64,000 nt of DNA from Oceanobacillus massiliensis str. N'diop (GTDB lineage Bacteria > Bacillota > Bacilli > Bacillales > Amphibacillaceae). The position numbers were made by a program, and so were the translations under genes. Positions within the stretch are counted from its first letter, which is position 1; each line of letters begins with the position of its first letter. Positions 1-8,294 of this stretch are shown piece after piece. A model generated the notes under the pieces. That model did no database searches, was not told where the DNA came from, and worked only from the letters and a program-made list of their open reading frames with translations. The DNA lies in assembly GCF_000285495.1 (NCBI RefSeq), contig NZ_HE610979.1, positions 12,295-76,294 of the forward strand. The letters run 5' to 3'.

Positions 1-24
1 CTAAATTTAATGATTATCGATTTG

Positions 25-195
25 TTACTTCTTGTTTGATTGTGACTTTTGATTTTGCTTTCTTACTTCTTGAGCATTTGTTTCAGAAGAAAATTCAGTT
101 CCAAACTGCCCTTGTCCTTGAGCTGCTTTTTGGTTTTGCTGTTTTACTTTTTGTACGTTAGTACCTGCAGTTGTTTGACCTGGTTTTTTAGCCAT
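25..195 (-). CDS. sspE: Gamma-type small acid-soluble spore protein
   Basis: A 56-residue Lys/Gln/Asn-rich protein of low complexity with two related blocks (a TNVQKVKQQNQK stretch and a TNAQEVRKQNQK stretch), the hallmark of gamma-type SASPs. These are abundant forespore proteins that serve as an amino-acid store during germination. The start is taken at the ATG at 195 (protein begins MAKKPGQ) because an excellent GGAGGTGAT ribosome site lies just upstream; the open frame extends further to 234 but without such a site. In B. subtilis sspE also lies close to mutY. Family known, expression in the forespore inferred from the family. Confidence 0.93.
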   Translation of the reverse strand: MAKKPGQTTAGTNVQKVKQQNQKAAQGQGQFGTEFSSETNAQEVRKQNQKSQSNKK

Positions 196-372
196 CAATA
201 TCACCTCCGCAATAATTAATTTGTCCAGTTGCAAAAAACTTATCCCATGAATTTTACAAAAGCAATCAATGCCCGGGACGTAAAATCTGGCAGTAATAAA
301 AATGCCATTTGCTGCACAAATTATAGTTGCGATTTACTTCATTTTTTACTTCGTTATTGGAGGGATATGGAC

Positions 373-561
373 ATGACTTTACCAAGAGATTTTGCCGAAC
401 TGTCCATGATCAGTAAAACAAGATGGCAGGATGGTGAATTGCAATACTTTCAACATGCACTTTCGCAGATCTTACCTTATATAAATGCACAGGGATTAAC
501 TGTATTGCATGAGATCAATAAAGAGATGTATTACCGGTCCGAAAACAATCAAGACCCCTAA
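373..561 (+). CDS. Small conserved-looking hypothetical protein
   Basis: A 62-residue soluble protein beginning MTLPRDFAELS. The open frame begins at 229, but a GGAGGG ribosome site at 359-364 fits the ATG at 373 (8-nt gap) and not the ATG at 367. The protein is acidic to neutral, has no membrane segment, and no motif that I recognise. It lies between sspE and mutY, where B. subtilis also carries small yfh/yga genes, and it is closed by an intrinsic terminator. Function unknown; the ribosome site and terminator are the main support that it is real. Confidence 0.6.
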   Translation: MTLPRDFAELSMISKTRWQDGELQYFQHALSQILPYINAQGLTVLHEINKEMYYRSENNQDP

Positions 562-587
562 TCAATAGGTGAGTCTTGATTGTTTTT
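547..587 (+). terminator. Intrinsic terminator after the small hypothetical gene
   Basis: AATCAAGAC and GTCTTGATT form the stem, followed by GTTTTT. The sequence also sits just past the stop codon of mutY on the other strand. Confidence 0.75.
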
Positions 588-1677
588 AGCCATTCAATTG
601 TTTTGCGTCTTCGAGGTACTTCAGCATTTTCTGATGGGAAACGGGGAAAGGATATTTGACTATATCCGTTTGGTTGGCAAAAATAATTCTGCTGTCATCC
701 GTTTTGGTATGAACGGTTGTTGCTTCGTAAATTTCAAGTCGCCAAATCAAATGAGAAAAAACATGCTTTAATTTTCCCTTCTGTTCGCCAAGTTGAATCT
801 GCAGCCCATATTCGCTGTAAATCCAATTTTCCAGGTGATCCATACCGATTTCTTCAACAGGTACCATCGGAAATTGCCAAAGATTGGCCAGCAAGCCATT
901 TTCCGACCTTTTCTCGATAACATATTCGCCTTTTTCATTCCTTATTAATAAGACAACATAAGGGATTGTCTTTTGCCGTTTTGCCTTTTTCTTTATTGGC
1001 AATTCTTCCTGTATGCCTTCTGAATATGCCCTGCAATGCTGCTGAACCGGGCAAAACATACAAGCAGGGGATTTTGGAGTGCATATAGTGGCACCAAGAT
1101 CCATAATTGCTTGATTAAAGGAAGAAGGGTCATCTTCAGAAATTAATGTACGAACATACCCTTCGAATTGTTTTTTGGTGCGGGGCTGGGCAATATCGTC
1201 TTCAATTTTTAAAAGTCTGGAAAAAACGCGCATTACATTTCCGTCCACAGCGGGTTCTGGTTTATTGAAGGCAATCGATAAAATTGCACCCGTTGTATAG
1301 GGACCAACCCCTTTTAATGAACCAAGTTCGTCGGGCGTTGAGGGAACCTCTCCTCCATAAACTGTAACAACCTCTCTTACAGCGTTTTGAAGATTTCTTG
1401 CACGGGAATAGTAACCTAATCCCTCCCACGCTTTTAGAACATCCTGCTGATCTGCAGCAGCAAGCTCATATACAGTAGGATATTTCTCCATAAAATGATT
1501 AAAATAAGGAATAACAGTGTCGACCTTGGTCTGCTGCAGCATAATTTCAGAAACCCATATCTTGTATGGATCCCTTTCTCTGCGCCAAGGCAGATCACGT
1601 TTGCTTTCAGCATACCATTGGAGCAGATCAACCTGAAATTGGGTAATGTCAAAATTCTTTATGATGTTATCAGTCAT
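586..1677 (-). CDS. mutY: A/G-specific adenine DNA glycosylase MutY
   Basis: 363 residues, the normal length for MutY. It removes adenine mispaired with 8-oxoguanine in base-excision repair. Visible features: helix-hairpin-helix GVGPYT near residue 124, catalytic Asp145 in VDGNVMRV, catalytic Glu44 in SEIMLQQT, and the 4Fe-4S ligands C199-X6-C206-X2-C209-X5-C215. The C-terminal third is the NUDIX-like domain that senses 8-oxoG (ending near HQKMLKYLEDAK). It is transcribed divergently from yfhP, as in B. subtilis (yfhQ). No missing residue seen. Confidence 0.97.
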   Translation of the reverse strand: MTDNIIKNFDITQFQVDLLQWYAESKRDLPWRRERDPYKIWVSEIMLQQTKVDTVIPYFNHFMEKYPTVYELAAADQQDVLKAWEGLGYYSRARNLQNAVREVVTVYGGEVPSTPDELGSLKGVGPYTTGAILSIAFNKPEPAVDGNVMRVFSRLLKIEDDIAQPRTKKQFEGYVRTLISEDDPSSFNQAIMDLGATICTPKSPACMFCPVQQHCRAYSEGIQEELPIKKKAKRQKTIPYVVLLIRNEKGEYVIEKRSENGLLANLWQFPMVPVEEIGMDHLENWIYSEYGLQIQLGEQKGKLKHVFSHLIWRLEIYEATTVHTKTDDSRIIFANQTDIVKYPFPVSHQKMLKYLEDAKQLNG

Positions 1678-1761
1678 AATTGCACTTCCTTTATGTTACA
1701 ATACATTTATAAAACTTTATTAATAATTGAATAAAGTTATCTTCAAGGAGGACCTTCATAT

Positions 1762-2748
1762 ATGGATACTGGCACGCATATCGTAATGGGTATTGCGCTG
1801 GGTGGACTGGCCACTTTAGACCCTGCAGTGCATAGCGATCCAACATTATTCAATGCTGTATTAGTCGGCACAGTAATTGGTTCACATGCCCCTGACTTTG
1901 ATACAGTCTTTAAACTCAAAAATAATGCTACTTATATACGTCACCACCGTGGTGCGTCACATTCATTACCGGCAATCGTTTTATGGGGATTGCTGGTGTC
2001 CAGTGTTATCTATTTGTTTGTGCCGGAAGTAAGTTATTTGCATCTATGGCTATGGACATTTCTGGCAGTATGTATACATGTCTTTGTTGACTTGTTTAAT
2101 GCATATGGAACCCAGGCATTTAGACCTTTTACAAATAAATGGATAGCAAAAGGATTCATTAATACATTCGATCCCTATATCTTTTTCCTGAATATTGCCG
2201 GCATTGCCGCCTGGGCGCTCGGAGCCAATCCCGGATACACATGGCTGATCATTTATACAGTCATTGTATTATATTACATGAAACGTTATATGGACAAAAG
2301 GGAAATCGTCAAAAAAATAATGGAATATTATCCCGATACAGTGGAGATTGCAACGTCCCCTACCATGAAACAAAATTACTGGAGAGTAGCAATAACAACC
2401 GAGGATAAGTTTTATGTCGGTACAGTTGAAAACCGTCATATTGAGATAGTTGACGAATTCTGGAAAGTTCCTTTACCGGATAATCCAATTATCAATATCG
2501 CGAAAACAGATAAAAATATACAGGCTTTCTTAAACTTTTCACCTGTTTACCGCTGGGAAATCAACTATTTCGATGCATTCACTGAGATACGCTTTATTGA
2601 TTTGCGATATCGTTCCAAGAGCTACTACCCGTTTGTTGCCGTAGTACAGATCGATGAAAACGAAGAAATCATCAGTTCCTACACAGGCTGGATTTTCTCA
2701 GAGCATAAGCTTCAGAGAAAATTATATGTGGGTGACACAACCGTATAA
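1762..2748 (+). CDS. yfhP: Membrane-bound metal-dependent hydrolase, YdjM/YfhP family
   Basis: 328 residues with an AAGGAGG site ahead of the ATG. The N-terminal part has several hydrophobic membrane spans and the family signature of His/Asp residues: DTGTHIVMG at the start, HAPDFDTVFK near residue 45, and the RHHRGASHS motif near residue 62, which probably binds a metal. The C-terminal third is soluble. This family (DUF457) is called LexA-binding inner-membrane hydrolase in E. coli; the substrate is unknown. Location next to mutY matches B. subtilis yfhP-yfhQ. Confidence 0.9.
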   Translation: MDTGTHIVMGIALGGLATLDPAVHSDPTLFNAVLVGTVIGSHAPDFDTVFKLKNNATYIRHHRGASHSLPAIVLWGLLVSSVIYLFVPEVSYLHLWLWTFLAVCIHVFVDLFNAYGTQAFRPFTNKWIAKGFINTFDPYIFFLNIAGIAAWALGANPGYTWLIIYTVIVLYYMKRYMDKREIVKKIMEYYPDTVEIATSPTMKQNYWRVAITTEDKFYVGTVENRHIEIVDEFWKVPLPDNPIINIAKTDKNIQAFLNFSPVYRWEINYFDAFTEIRFIDLRYRSKSYYPFVAVVQIDENEEIISSYTGWIFSEHKLQRKLYVGDTTV

Positions 2749-2842
2749 AAGATTCTGACATTAAAGAGTGACCCGGAACATTTCACCCATAGGCCTTGTC
2801 AGCGATAAGAATTTGATGGGCAAATCAAATTTGGCCAATTTA

Positions 2843-2898
2843 AAATCCGAACTGATTTAAATTCTTACAGAAGAATTTTGAATCAGTTCGGATTTTTC
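2843..2898. terminator. Strong intrinsic terminator between yfhP and yfhH
   Basis: A 15-bp perfect stem (2843-2857 with 2881-2895, AAATCCGAACTGATT) encloses a second hairpin (AATTCTT/AAGAATT) and ends in TTTTT. It lies between convergent genes and can serve yfhP and, by its A-rich left side, also yfhH. Confidence 0.85.
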
Positions 2899-2997
2899 CA
2901 TTATGCTCTTTTCCAAAGGATTGATGTTTCTAAATTGCCGACGTAACAGCATCATGCGATTCCCAAGCTACTTTTGGCAGAAAAACCGCTCCCTTAT

Positions 2998-3333
2998 CTA
3001 TTCCGCTACTTTTTTGCCAAGCAGCGATATTGGTAATGCTTCTTCTTTCTCATACATTTCTTCCAGAAGATTTATCCGGTGGCCCCAGGCAAAAACACCA
3101 TTGACATAATTGATTTTAAATTTAAATCCCGGTTCCATTTTCAACTGATAAACTCCATCTGAAGCGAATTCGTCTGGATTTAACGTATATGCCAAAGCAA
3201 CCTGCATCTTCCGTTCATTTATTTGAACTTCAGAAATATTGCCCAGCTGTTCAGCTTTCTGTGCTTTTTCTTTCAATTCCCCTATTTCTCTATGTAATTG
3301 TTCGATTGAATAATCACTATATCGATAATTCAT
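2998..3333 (-). CDS. yfhH: YfhH family protein (DUF1811)
   Basis: 111 residues from the ATG at 3333, which has GGAGG seven bases upstream; a longer frame to 3351 lacks a site. The sequence opens MNYRYSDYSIEQLHREIGEL, a helical segment followed by a small beta-rich part (FKINYVNGVFAWGHRINLLEE), as in B. subtilis YfhH. Cytosolic; function not known. Same strand and just downstream of recX, as in B. subtilis (yfhF, yfhG/recX, yfhH), so the two are probably cotranscribed. Confidence 0.88.
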   Translation of the reverse strand: MNYRYSDYSIEQLHREIGELKEKAQKAEQLGNISEVQINERKMQVALAYTLNPDEFASDGVYQLKMEPGFKFKINYVNGVFAWGHRINLLEEMYEKEEALPISLLGKKVAE

Positions 3334-3396
3334 GTTCTTACCTCCAGTCATGTTTCTATTTTATCAATTATGTAATCAGTTCTCCACGTTGATTTC

Positions 3397-4212
3397 TTAT
3401 TCTTTCAGCTGCTCATCCAAAAATCGGTTGATCAATTCAAACGAAAAGCCTTTGCGGTACAATCCCTCTGTCACCTTTCTTTTTAAAACGAACCCTTCCT
3501 GTTTCGTCTGGTGCTTTCTGAGCAGTTTTTCCCCTTGATAAACAAGCGCATCCCACTCACTCTCTTCGTCTTTTTCTTCTTGTATACCAATAAAGGCTTC
3601 TTTAATGACTTCCTGGGAAAAACCTTTCTGCATCAGATTGGTTTGCAATTGCTGTGTTTGCTTACGAAATGAATCATTGCTCCTGCCTGAGAGTATCTTT
3701 TTGTTGATCAGCTTTTTTATTTTTTCGTATTGTTTTTCCAGAGGATAGTGTTTAAGTGCAGCATCTGCAAGAAGAGCAGAAACTCCCTTGTCAATCAGTT
3801 CCTTTTTGATTAGATTTGGCCCTTTTGTCGAAGTGTTCACCCTGGAACGGACAAACATATTTGCAAATTGCTGGTCATCAATCAATTTCTCATTTGTCAG
3901 CTTCTTGATGATTTGTTCTATATGTTCTTCTTCTACTTCCTTTTTTGATAAATAATCGATAATTTCCTTTTTTGTTCGCATCCGATAGCTTAGAAAATTG
4001 ATGGCTTGGGTATATGACTTATGTAGTGTATCTTTTTGAACAAGCGTTGTAATCATGGCATCATCCAGTTCAAGACCTTTCCTTAGACGATATTCGATTA
4101 ATATCGCCTCATCAACACTGAATCCATATTCTTCACCCTTGGCAGTGCTCAGAAAGATATTGAACCGATTCTTATGTTTCACTTGTGTGGTGATTCGGGT
4201 AATTTTTCTCAT
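3397..4212 (-). CDS. recX: Regulatory protein RecX
   Basis: 271 residues from the ATG at 4212 (AAGGGG upstream). RecX binds RecA filaments and modulates recombination and the SOS response. The tandem three-helix repeats are visible: AINFLSYRMRTKKEIIDYLSKK, then NEKLIDDQQFANMFVRSR, then KGFSQEVIKEAFIG and KGFSFELINRFLDEQ at the end. The long form (about 270 residues) is usual for Bacillaceae. Adjacent to yfhF (divergent) and yfhH (downstream), conserved synteny. Confidence 0.94.
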   Translation of the reverse strand: MRKITRITTQVKHKNRFNIFLSTAKGEEYGFSVDEAILIEYRLRKGLELDDAMITTLVQKDTLHKSYTQAINFLSYRMRTKKEIIDYLSKKEVEEEHIEQIIKKLTNEKLIDDQQFANMFVRSRVNTSTKGPNLIKKELIDKGVSALLADAALKHYPLEKQYEKIKKLINKKILSGRSNDSFRKQTQQLQTNLMQKGFSQEVIKEAFIGIQEEKDEESEWDALVYQGEKLLRKHQTKQEGFVLKRKVTEGLYRKGFSFELINRFLDEQLKE

Positions 4213-4362
4213 AGTGCCCACCCCTTCCCCTTCATCATAACAGAACAATAGGCACAGCGCCCAGTGAACCGTATTGAAGATTATTTATAGAAAAAGATCC
4301 TCCATATTACGGGAAGAATCGGATGGATGTGTATAATAAAATAAAGAGTATGGATAAATGGT

Positions 4363-4422
4363 GATATGTTGGCGTTTAATCTGATATATTGTAAAAAATA
4401 CTGATATATGGCGGTTTGAGGC
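4363..4422. repeat. 20-bp periodic GATATA intergenic repeat, three units
   Basis: GATAT(G/A)T recurs at 4363, 4383 and 4403, spacing exactly 20 bases, each unit ending in TAATCT, AATACT or GGTTTG. It lies in the recX-yfhF intergenic space (4213-4495), which otherwise holds only a possible TATAAT -10 box near 4332. Similar arrays occur at 23285 and 45130. Confidence 0.6.
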
Positions 4423-4495
4423 AGGTTGTTAGCTTACGATTTCTATAATTATTGCCGGAAATCAACCAACAGCAAGCATTAAGGGAGGAATTAGT

Positions 4496-5419
4496 TTGAA
4501 TTTCATCATTAGTGGAGGAACTGGTTTTATCGGTAAATATCTCTCAGAATCACTACATCGGCAAGGTCATCATACTTATATATTGACAAGGTCACTCTCC
4601 GATAAGAGGAACACTACAGATACAACATACATAAATTATGATTATGCAGCAGATAAACTGCCAAGCATTGAAGGCGTAATCAACTTGGCTGGTGAATCAC
4701 TTTTCGGATATTGGTCACAGAAGAAAAAAGAGGAAATTATCAAAAGCAGGTTAGAAGCAACAAATGCAATCGTGACTCTGATTAAGAATCTAAAAAGCAA
4801 GCCAAGCGTCTTCATTAGTGGATCAGCTGTCGGATATTATGGATATTCGGAAGATCTAATTTTTACAGAGGCAACCACACACCCCGGGAAAGACTTTTTG
4901 GCTGAAGTGGCAGTACAGTGGGAAGAGGCCGCCCAGCACGTCGAGAAAATGAATATACGAACCATTTATGCGCGTTTTGGAATCGTACTCGGTCAGGAAG
5001 GGTCATTTCCTTTAATGAGTCTTCCAGTTAAACTATTCTTGGGCGGAAAGATCGGAAATGGCGAACAGTGGATGTCCTGGATCCATATCAAGGATGCTGT
5101 CGGTCTGATTGAATACTGTTTGTTGAATCCTCAACTGTCAGGACCTGTCAATATAACAGCTCCCAATCCGAAAAGGAACAAGGACTTCATGAAAATTATG
5201 TCCCAAATGCTAAACCGTCCTTATTGGTTCCCAGCTCCGGCCGCTATCGTCCATGCAGCTATCGGTGAAATGGGACAGCTGGTTACGAAAGGGCAGTTTG
5301 TTTTGCCTCAGGCAGCTCTGGACCAAGGTTTTGAATTTACATCTCCAAAACTGAAAGATGCCTTGAAGGACCTGACAAAAGATACTTCTGCTCCAAAACT
5401 AATTCAAAGAAAAAATTAA
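4496..5419 (+). CDS. yfhF: NAD-dependent epimerase/dehydratase family protein YfhF (TIGR01777)
   Basis: 307 residues starting at a TTG codon, with GGGAGGAA upstream. N-terminal Rossmann motif SGGTGFIGKYL binds a dinucleotide; SGSAVGYYG near residue 105 contains the Tyr of the extended SDR active site; the C-terminal DUF1731 part (PKLKDALKDL) closes the protein. The family resembles the plant cell-division factor SulA/GC1 but its bacterial substrate is unknown. Conserved neighbour of recX. Confidence 0.92.
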   Translation: MNFIISGGTGFIGKYLSESLHRQGHHTYILTRSLSDKRNTTDTTYINYDYAADKLPSIEGVINLAGESLFGYWSQKKKEEIIKSRLEATNAIVTLIKNLKSKPSVFISGSAVGYYGYSEDLIFTEATTHPGKDFLAEVAVQWEEAAQHVEKMNIRTIYARFGIVLGQEGSFPLMSLPVKLFLGGKIGNGEQWMSWIHIKDAVGLIEYCLLNPQLSGPVNITAPNPKRNKDFMKIMSQMLNRPYWFPAPAAIVHAAIGEMGQLVTKGQFVLPQAALDQGFEFTSPKLKDALKDLTKDTSAPKLIQRKN

Positions 5420-5513
5420 CAAAAAAAATAGTTCCCTTTTTGATAAAAAGATTGTAAAATAAAATTACTAAAATACGAAAGAGATGAATGAATCGTATTA
5501 CAACACAGAATTA

Positions 5514-5662
5514 AATAGGGAAGGCAAATGGTGCGCCACCAGTTTTATCTGGTTCTAGTGGGTTCGATTCCCACCCCGAATTTTTGTTGAACGCTAAAAT
5601 AAAAATTCGAGGGTGGGTCACTCACTGGATTTCCTTATGGAGAATCAGTGTTTTTACCCGCC
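5514..5662 (+). promoter_or_regulatory. Structured leader with a tRNA-like cloverleaf and alternative hairpins
   Basis: Read directly: 5514-5581 folds like a tRNA. The acceptor arm has 5 of 7 pairs with GGG/CCC. The D arm is GGC-AAATGGTGC-GCC. The anticodon-type arm is ACCAG/CTGGT with a 6-nt loop, the variable loop is TCTA, and a perfect T arm GTGGG-TTCGATT-CCCAC follows. No CCA follows. The 3' part of this fold (CCCACCCCGAATTTTT, 5570-5585) also pairs with 5601-5617 over 16 bp with one bulged A. A third stem at 5623-5650 (CACTG.../...CAGTG) ends in TTTTT, and GGGTGGGT (5611-5618) can pair with ACCCGCC (5656-5662). The leader lies directly ahead of the GNAT gene at 5685. A regulatory role is inferred; a decayed tRNA gene is the alternative. 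Confidence 0.5.
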
Positions 5663-5684
5663 TGGAATGAGGAGGGTATTTTTT

Positions 5685-6242
5685 ATGCTTAAAATGCGCG
5701 ATTTACATGAGGTTCCTGTGCTTTTTGAACTGATGGCTCACCCAGAGGTATTTCCTTATGTTAGACATAAAGCAGAAACAAGTGATGAATTTTATTTCAT
5801 TACAAGACAAACAATCGAAGCGGAAGAAAACGGAGAGCTAATCTCCAGGACGATTATAGATGAATACCATCAACCAATTGGTACAATCAATCTTTTTGAC
5901 CTTGATCAGAACCATGGATTTCTTGCAACCTGGATTGGCCAGCCTTATTTTGGCAAAGGATACAATCAACGTGCCAAGGAGGAATTCTTTGATATGGTAT
6001 TCTCCTCCTATGGGATAGAGGGCATATTTATGAAAGTAAGGAAAACAAACAAGCGTTCCTTAAAGGCTGTCCTAAAGTTACCATATGCAGCTTTAGGCAA
6101 TGATGTGTACCCGGAAGTCTATGCAAAAGTAAATCCCGATGAAGATATCTATGATCTTTTCGTCATAACAAAAGAGCATTACATGTCCTATCAGCAGTTC
6201 AGATCTAATGGAGCTGAAGCAACTGATGAAGAGGTTTCGTGA
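5685..6242 (+). CDS. GNAT-family N-acetyltransferase
   Basis: 185 residues from the ATG at 5685, which has GGAGGG eight bases upstream; the frame is open from 5613 without a better site. RimJ/RimL-like layout: MRDLHEVPVLFELMAHPEVFPYVR at the start, a central beta strand GTINLFDL, and the acetyl-CoA loop region WIGQPYFGKGYNQRAKEEF (about residues 90-108), followed by VRKTNKRSLKAVLKL. The acceptor (protein, amino acid, tRNA-linked amine) cannot be told. It follows the structured leader at 5514-5662, so its expression may be attenuated. Confidence 0.8.
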   Translation: MLKMRDLHEVPVLFELMAHPEVFPYVRHKAETSDEFYFITRQTIEAEENGELISRTIIDEYHQPIGTINLFDLDQNHGFLATWIGQPYFGKGYNQRAKEEFFDMVFSSYGIEGIFMKVRKTNKRSLKAVLKLPYAALGNDVYPEVYAKVNPDEDIYDLFVITKEHYMSYQQFRSNGAEATDEEVS

Positions 6243-6308
6243 TAATTAGCTCTCTGCCTGCATAACGGATCACCTTAATGGGCATTATAGTCATTAAAGT
6301 GAGGGATT

Positions 6309-6440
6309 ATGATGGCTAAACTGAAACCTGGTCAATCTGATAAGTTTCTTTCTAAAACCCAGGAAGTTCTTTATCAGAAAGAGTTTAAAAATGCAGACCG
6401 TATTTACAATCAGATTACACAAAGAGGTGGCCGAAGCTAA
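6309..6440 (+). CDS. yfhE: YfhE-like small protein
   Basis: A 43-residue frame (42 if the second of two adjacent ATGs is used) preceded by GTGAGGG. The centre SKTQEVLYQKEFKNADR is the conserved part of the short YfhE family found next to yfhF in Bacillus; the B. subtilis protein is similarly tiny. It is basic, soluble and of unknown function. An intrinsic terminator follows at once, which supports a real transcript end. Confidence 0.72.
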   Translation: MMAKLKPGQSDKFLSKTQEVLYQKEFKNADRIYNQITQRGGRS

Positions 6441-6460
6441 ATGCTTTGGCTTTCTTTTTT
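6430..6460 (+). terminator. Intrinsic terminator after yfhE
   Basis: GCCGAAGC and GCTTTGGC (one G-T pair, loop TAAAT) are followed by TTTCTTTTTTTTT. The left arm overlaps the last codons of yfhE. Confidence 0.85.
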
Positions 6461-6680
6461 TTTGGCCAATTTTATTTGGATTGTCAAGAACACTGCCATA
6501 AATCGAGTTTACCTCAACAGTAATTAACATAATGTTGATAACTTATATTTAAATTGTGGATAATGTGGATTGGAACGCGATACCCTGATTCTATTCATGT
6601 TTATACTGTGGGTAACTCTGTTGATAACGAATAAATATGAAATGGAATCATCAATTTTTTTATTTTCGATTGGCTTCATT

Positions 6681-6719
6681 TGTGTTATCTGTTATACTAT
6701 ATATATAACAGATAACACA
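6681..6719. promoter_or_regulatory. Perfect 16-bp inverted-repeat operator of the GntR/DUF1648 operon
   Basis: TGTGTTATCTGTTATA (6681-6696), a 7-nt centre, and its exact reverse complement (6704-6719). It ends 26 bases before the GTG start of the GntR gene and includes the TATACT-like promoter element, so it is the likely autoregulatory site. The rest of 6461-6680 is AT-rich with no other signal. Confidence 0.8.
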
Positions 6720-6745
6720 AAATCATGAAAGGAGTGCTGATACAT

Positions 6746-7144
6746 GTGTTCATTCAGCTCGAATTAGAATCAGCAGAACCCATTTATATCCAGTTGCAAC
6801 ATCAAATCATTGAAGGTATAGCAAAAAAGAAACTACATCCTGGAGATGCATTGCCTTCAGTCAGGTCGCTTGCAGCAGATATCGGAATCAATCTTCACAC
6901 CGTGAATAAAGCATACCAGCAATTAAAACAGGATGGGTTTATTTTAATTCATCGGCAAAAAGGAGTCGTTATTAATCCGGACGGGGTACCCAAAGCGGAT
7001 AAAGCGTTTAGAAAACAATTGAAAAGCAGCTTGCATCCGCTCATCTCCAATTCCATTTGCAGAGGCTTAACCGAAGAAGAATTCAAAGAAATGTGCAGTG
7101 ATATCTTTACAGAATTTAAAGAAGAAGGTGAAATCCATGAATGA
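6746..7144 (+). CDS. GntR-family regulator, YtrA/YhcF type
   Basis: 132 residues if the GTG at 6746 is used (AAAGGAG upstream, 11-nt gap; the in-frame ATG at 6725 precedes that site and is less likely). The winged-helix N-terminus shows PIYIQLQHQIIEGI, GDALPSVRSLAADIGINLHTVNKAYQQL, and FILIHRQKGVVI. The short C-terminal tail with no ligand domain defines the YtrA subfamily, which controls adjacent ABC or membrane-protein genes. The stop overlaps the next start (ATG at 7137), so the two are translationally coupled. The palindrome at 6681-6719 is its probable binding site. Confidence 0.9.
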   Translation: MFIQLELESAEPIYIQLQHQIIEGIAKKKLHPGDALPSVRSLAADIGINLHTVNKAYQQLKQDGFILIHRQKGVVINPDGVPKADKAFRKQLKSSLHPLISNSICRGLTEEEFKEMCSDIFTEFKEEGEIHE

Positions 7145-8243
7145 TATGCTCATTATATTTGTATTTCTGCTCATCCCTGGTTTCATTTCCATGATCTTCA
7201 TACCTTATTGGACAAGGAAAACAGAGAGCTTTGGTGTGAGTATTCCCGAAGATGTCTATAATAGGCAGGATCTGAAAACAATGCGGAAACAATATTCCAT
7301 GCTGACAGGAATATTGGGTCTGCTTATTACCGTAATCTTTTTAATGATAAGTTCCATCCTTACTAACAGCGAGTCTGTCATAAGCATTCTTTTCAGCGTA
7401 ACTATATTCGTTTTTCTAGTTGGCAGTTTCCTTATTTACTTGAAATTTCATTCTGATATGAAGAAGCTGAAAGAAAAAGAGAATTGGGCAAAGGAGAAAT
7501 CCCAGCAGATTTTTATAGACACTAAATTCCGGAATCAAAAGCTGACGCACTCAAACTTGTGGTTTCTACTTTCCTTTCTTATTTCGATTGCTACGATTGT
7601 CATTACGCTTCAAGCGTATCAGGACATTCCTCAGCGAATTCCGATGCAGTATAACTTTGAAGGTGAAGTTACCAATTGGGAGGAAAAATCTTATCGCACA
7701 TTATTAATCAATCCGATAATGCAAATGTATTTAACATTACTCTTTCTTTTTATCAACAAAATGATTGGCTACGCTAAACAACAGATTGACCCGGAGAATC
7801 CACAAGATTCCATACGCAGAAATGTAATCTTCCGCAAAAGGTGGTCAGCCTACATTATATTATCAGGGTTAGCATTAACCCTCATGTTCTCATTGATCCA
7901 GCTTTCATTTATTTTTCCAATCAATCAGCAATTCCTTACGCTCATTCCGCTGCTCATAACAATCGGCTTAATCGGTGGTGCTATTGGGCTATCCATGACA
8001 ACAGGGCAAGGTGGAAGCCGGGTTAAGAGCACCGGTGGCATATCAGGAAATGTCATCAATCAGGATGATGATAAACACTGGAAGCTCGGCCAATTTTATG
8101 TGAATAAAGATGATCCATCATTGTTTTTGGAGAAGCGTTTTGGTGTCGGCTGGACGATTAATTTCGCCAGGCCATTAGCATGGATTATCTTGCTCACCAT
8201 TATCGGATTGGCAGTTGGCATTCCCCTTCTGCTCGGCTTATAA
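7137..8243 (+). CDS. DUF1648 multi-pass membrane protein
   Basis: 368 residues from the ATG at 7137 inside the end of the GntR gene. Eight or so hydrophobic spans. The DUF1648 signature is near residue 170 (YQDIPQRIPMQYNFEGEVTNWEEK: Ile-Pro, then aromatic-Asn-Gly and Trp); the C-terminal segment HWKLGQFYVNKDDPSLFLEKRFGVGWTINFARP resembles the DUF5808 tail. SdpI-type immunity proteins share the first domain, so a role in resistance to a membrane-active agent is possible, not shown. Regulated with, and probably by, the GntR protein. Confidence 0.82.
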   Translation: MNDMLIIFVFLLIPGFISMIFIPYWTRKTESFGVSIPEDVYNRQDLKTMRKQYSMLTGILGLLITVIFLMISSILTNSESVISILFSVTIFVFLVGSFLIYLKFHSDMKKLKEKENWAKEKSQQIFIDTKFRNQKLTHSNLWFLLSFLISIATIVITLQAYQDIPQRIPMQYNFEGEVTNWEEKSYRTLLINPIMQMYLTLLFLFINKMIGYAKQQIDPENPQDSIRRNVIFRKRWSAYIILSGLALTLMFSLIQLSFIFPINQQFLTLIPLLITIGLIGGAIGLSMTTGQGGSRVKSTGGISGNVINQDDDKHWKLGQFYVNKDDPSLFLEKRFGVGWTINFARPLAWIILLTIIGLAVGIPLLLGL

Positions 8244-8253
8244 TAACTGCGAA

Positions 8254-8290
8254 GAGAGGGACTGATGTATGAAGCATCAGTCCCTCTCTG
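8254..8290. terminator. Terminator between convergent operons
   Basis: GAGAGGGACTGATG (8254-8267) and its exact complement (8275-8288) with a 7-nt loop, then TGTTGTT. It lies between the stop codons of the convergent DUF1648 and ABC permease genes. Confidence 0.82.
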
Positions 8291-8294
8291 TTGT

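Noticed and set aside
5514-5581. Functional tRNA gene
   Set aside because: Acceptor stem has two mismatches, the anticodon-type loop has six bases, and no CCA or clean 3' end follows; kept only as a tRNA-like element.
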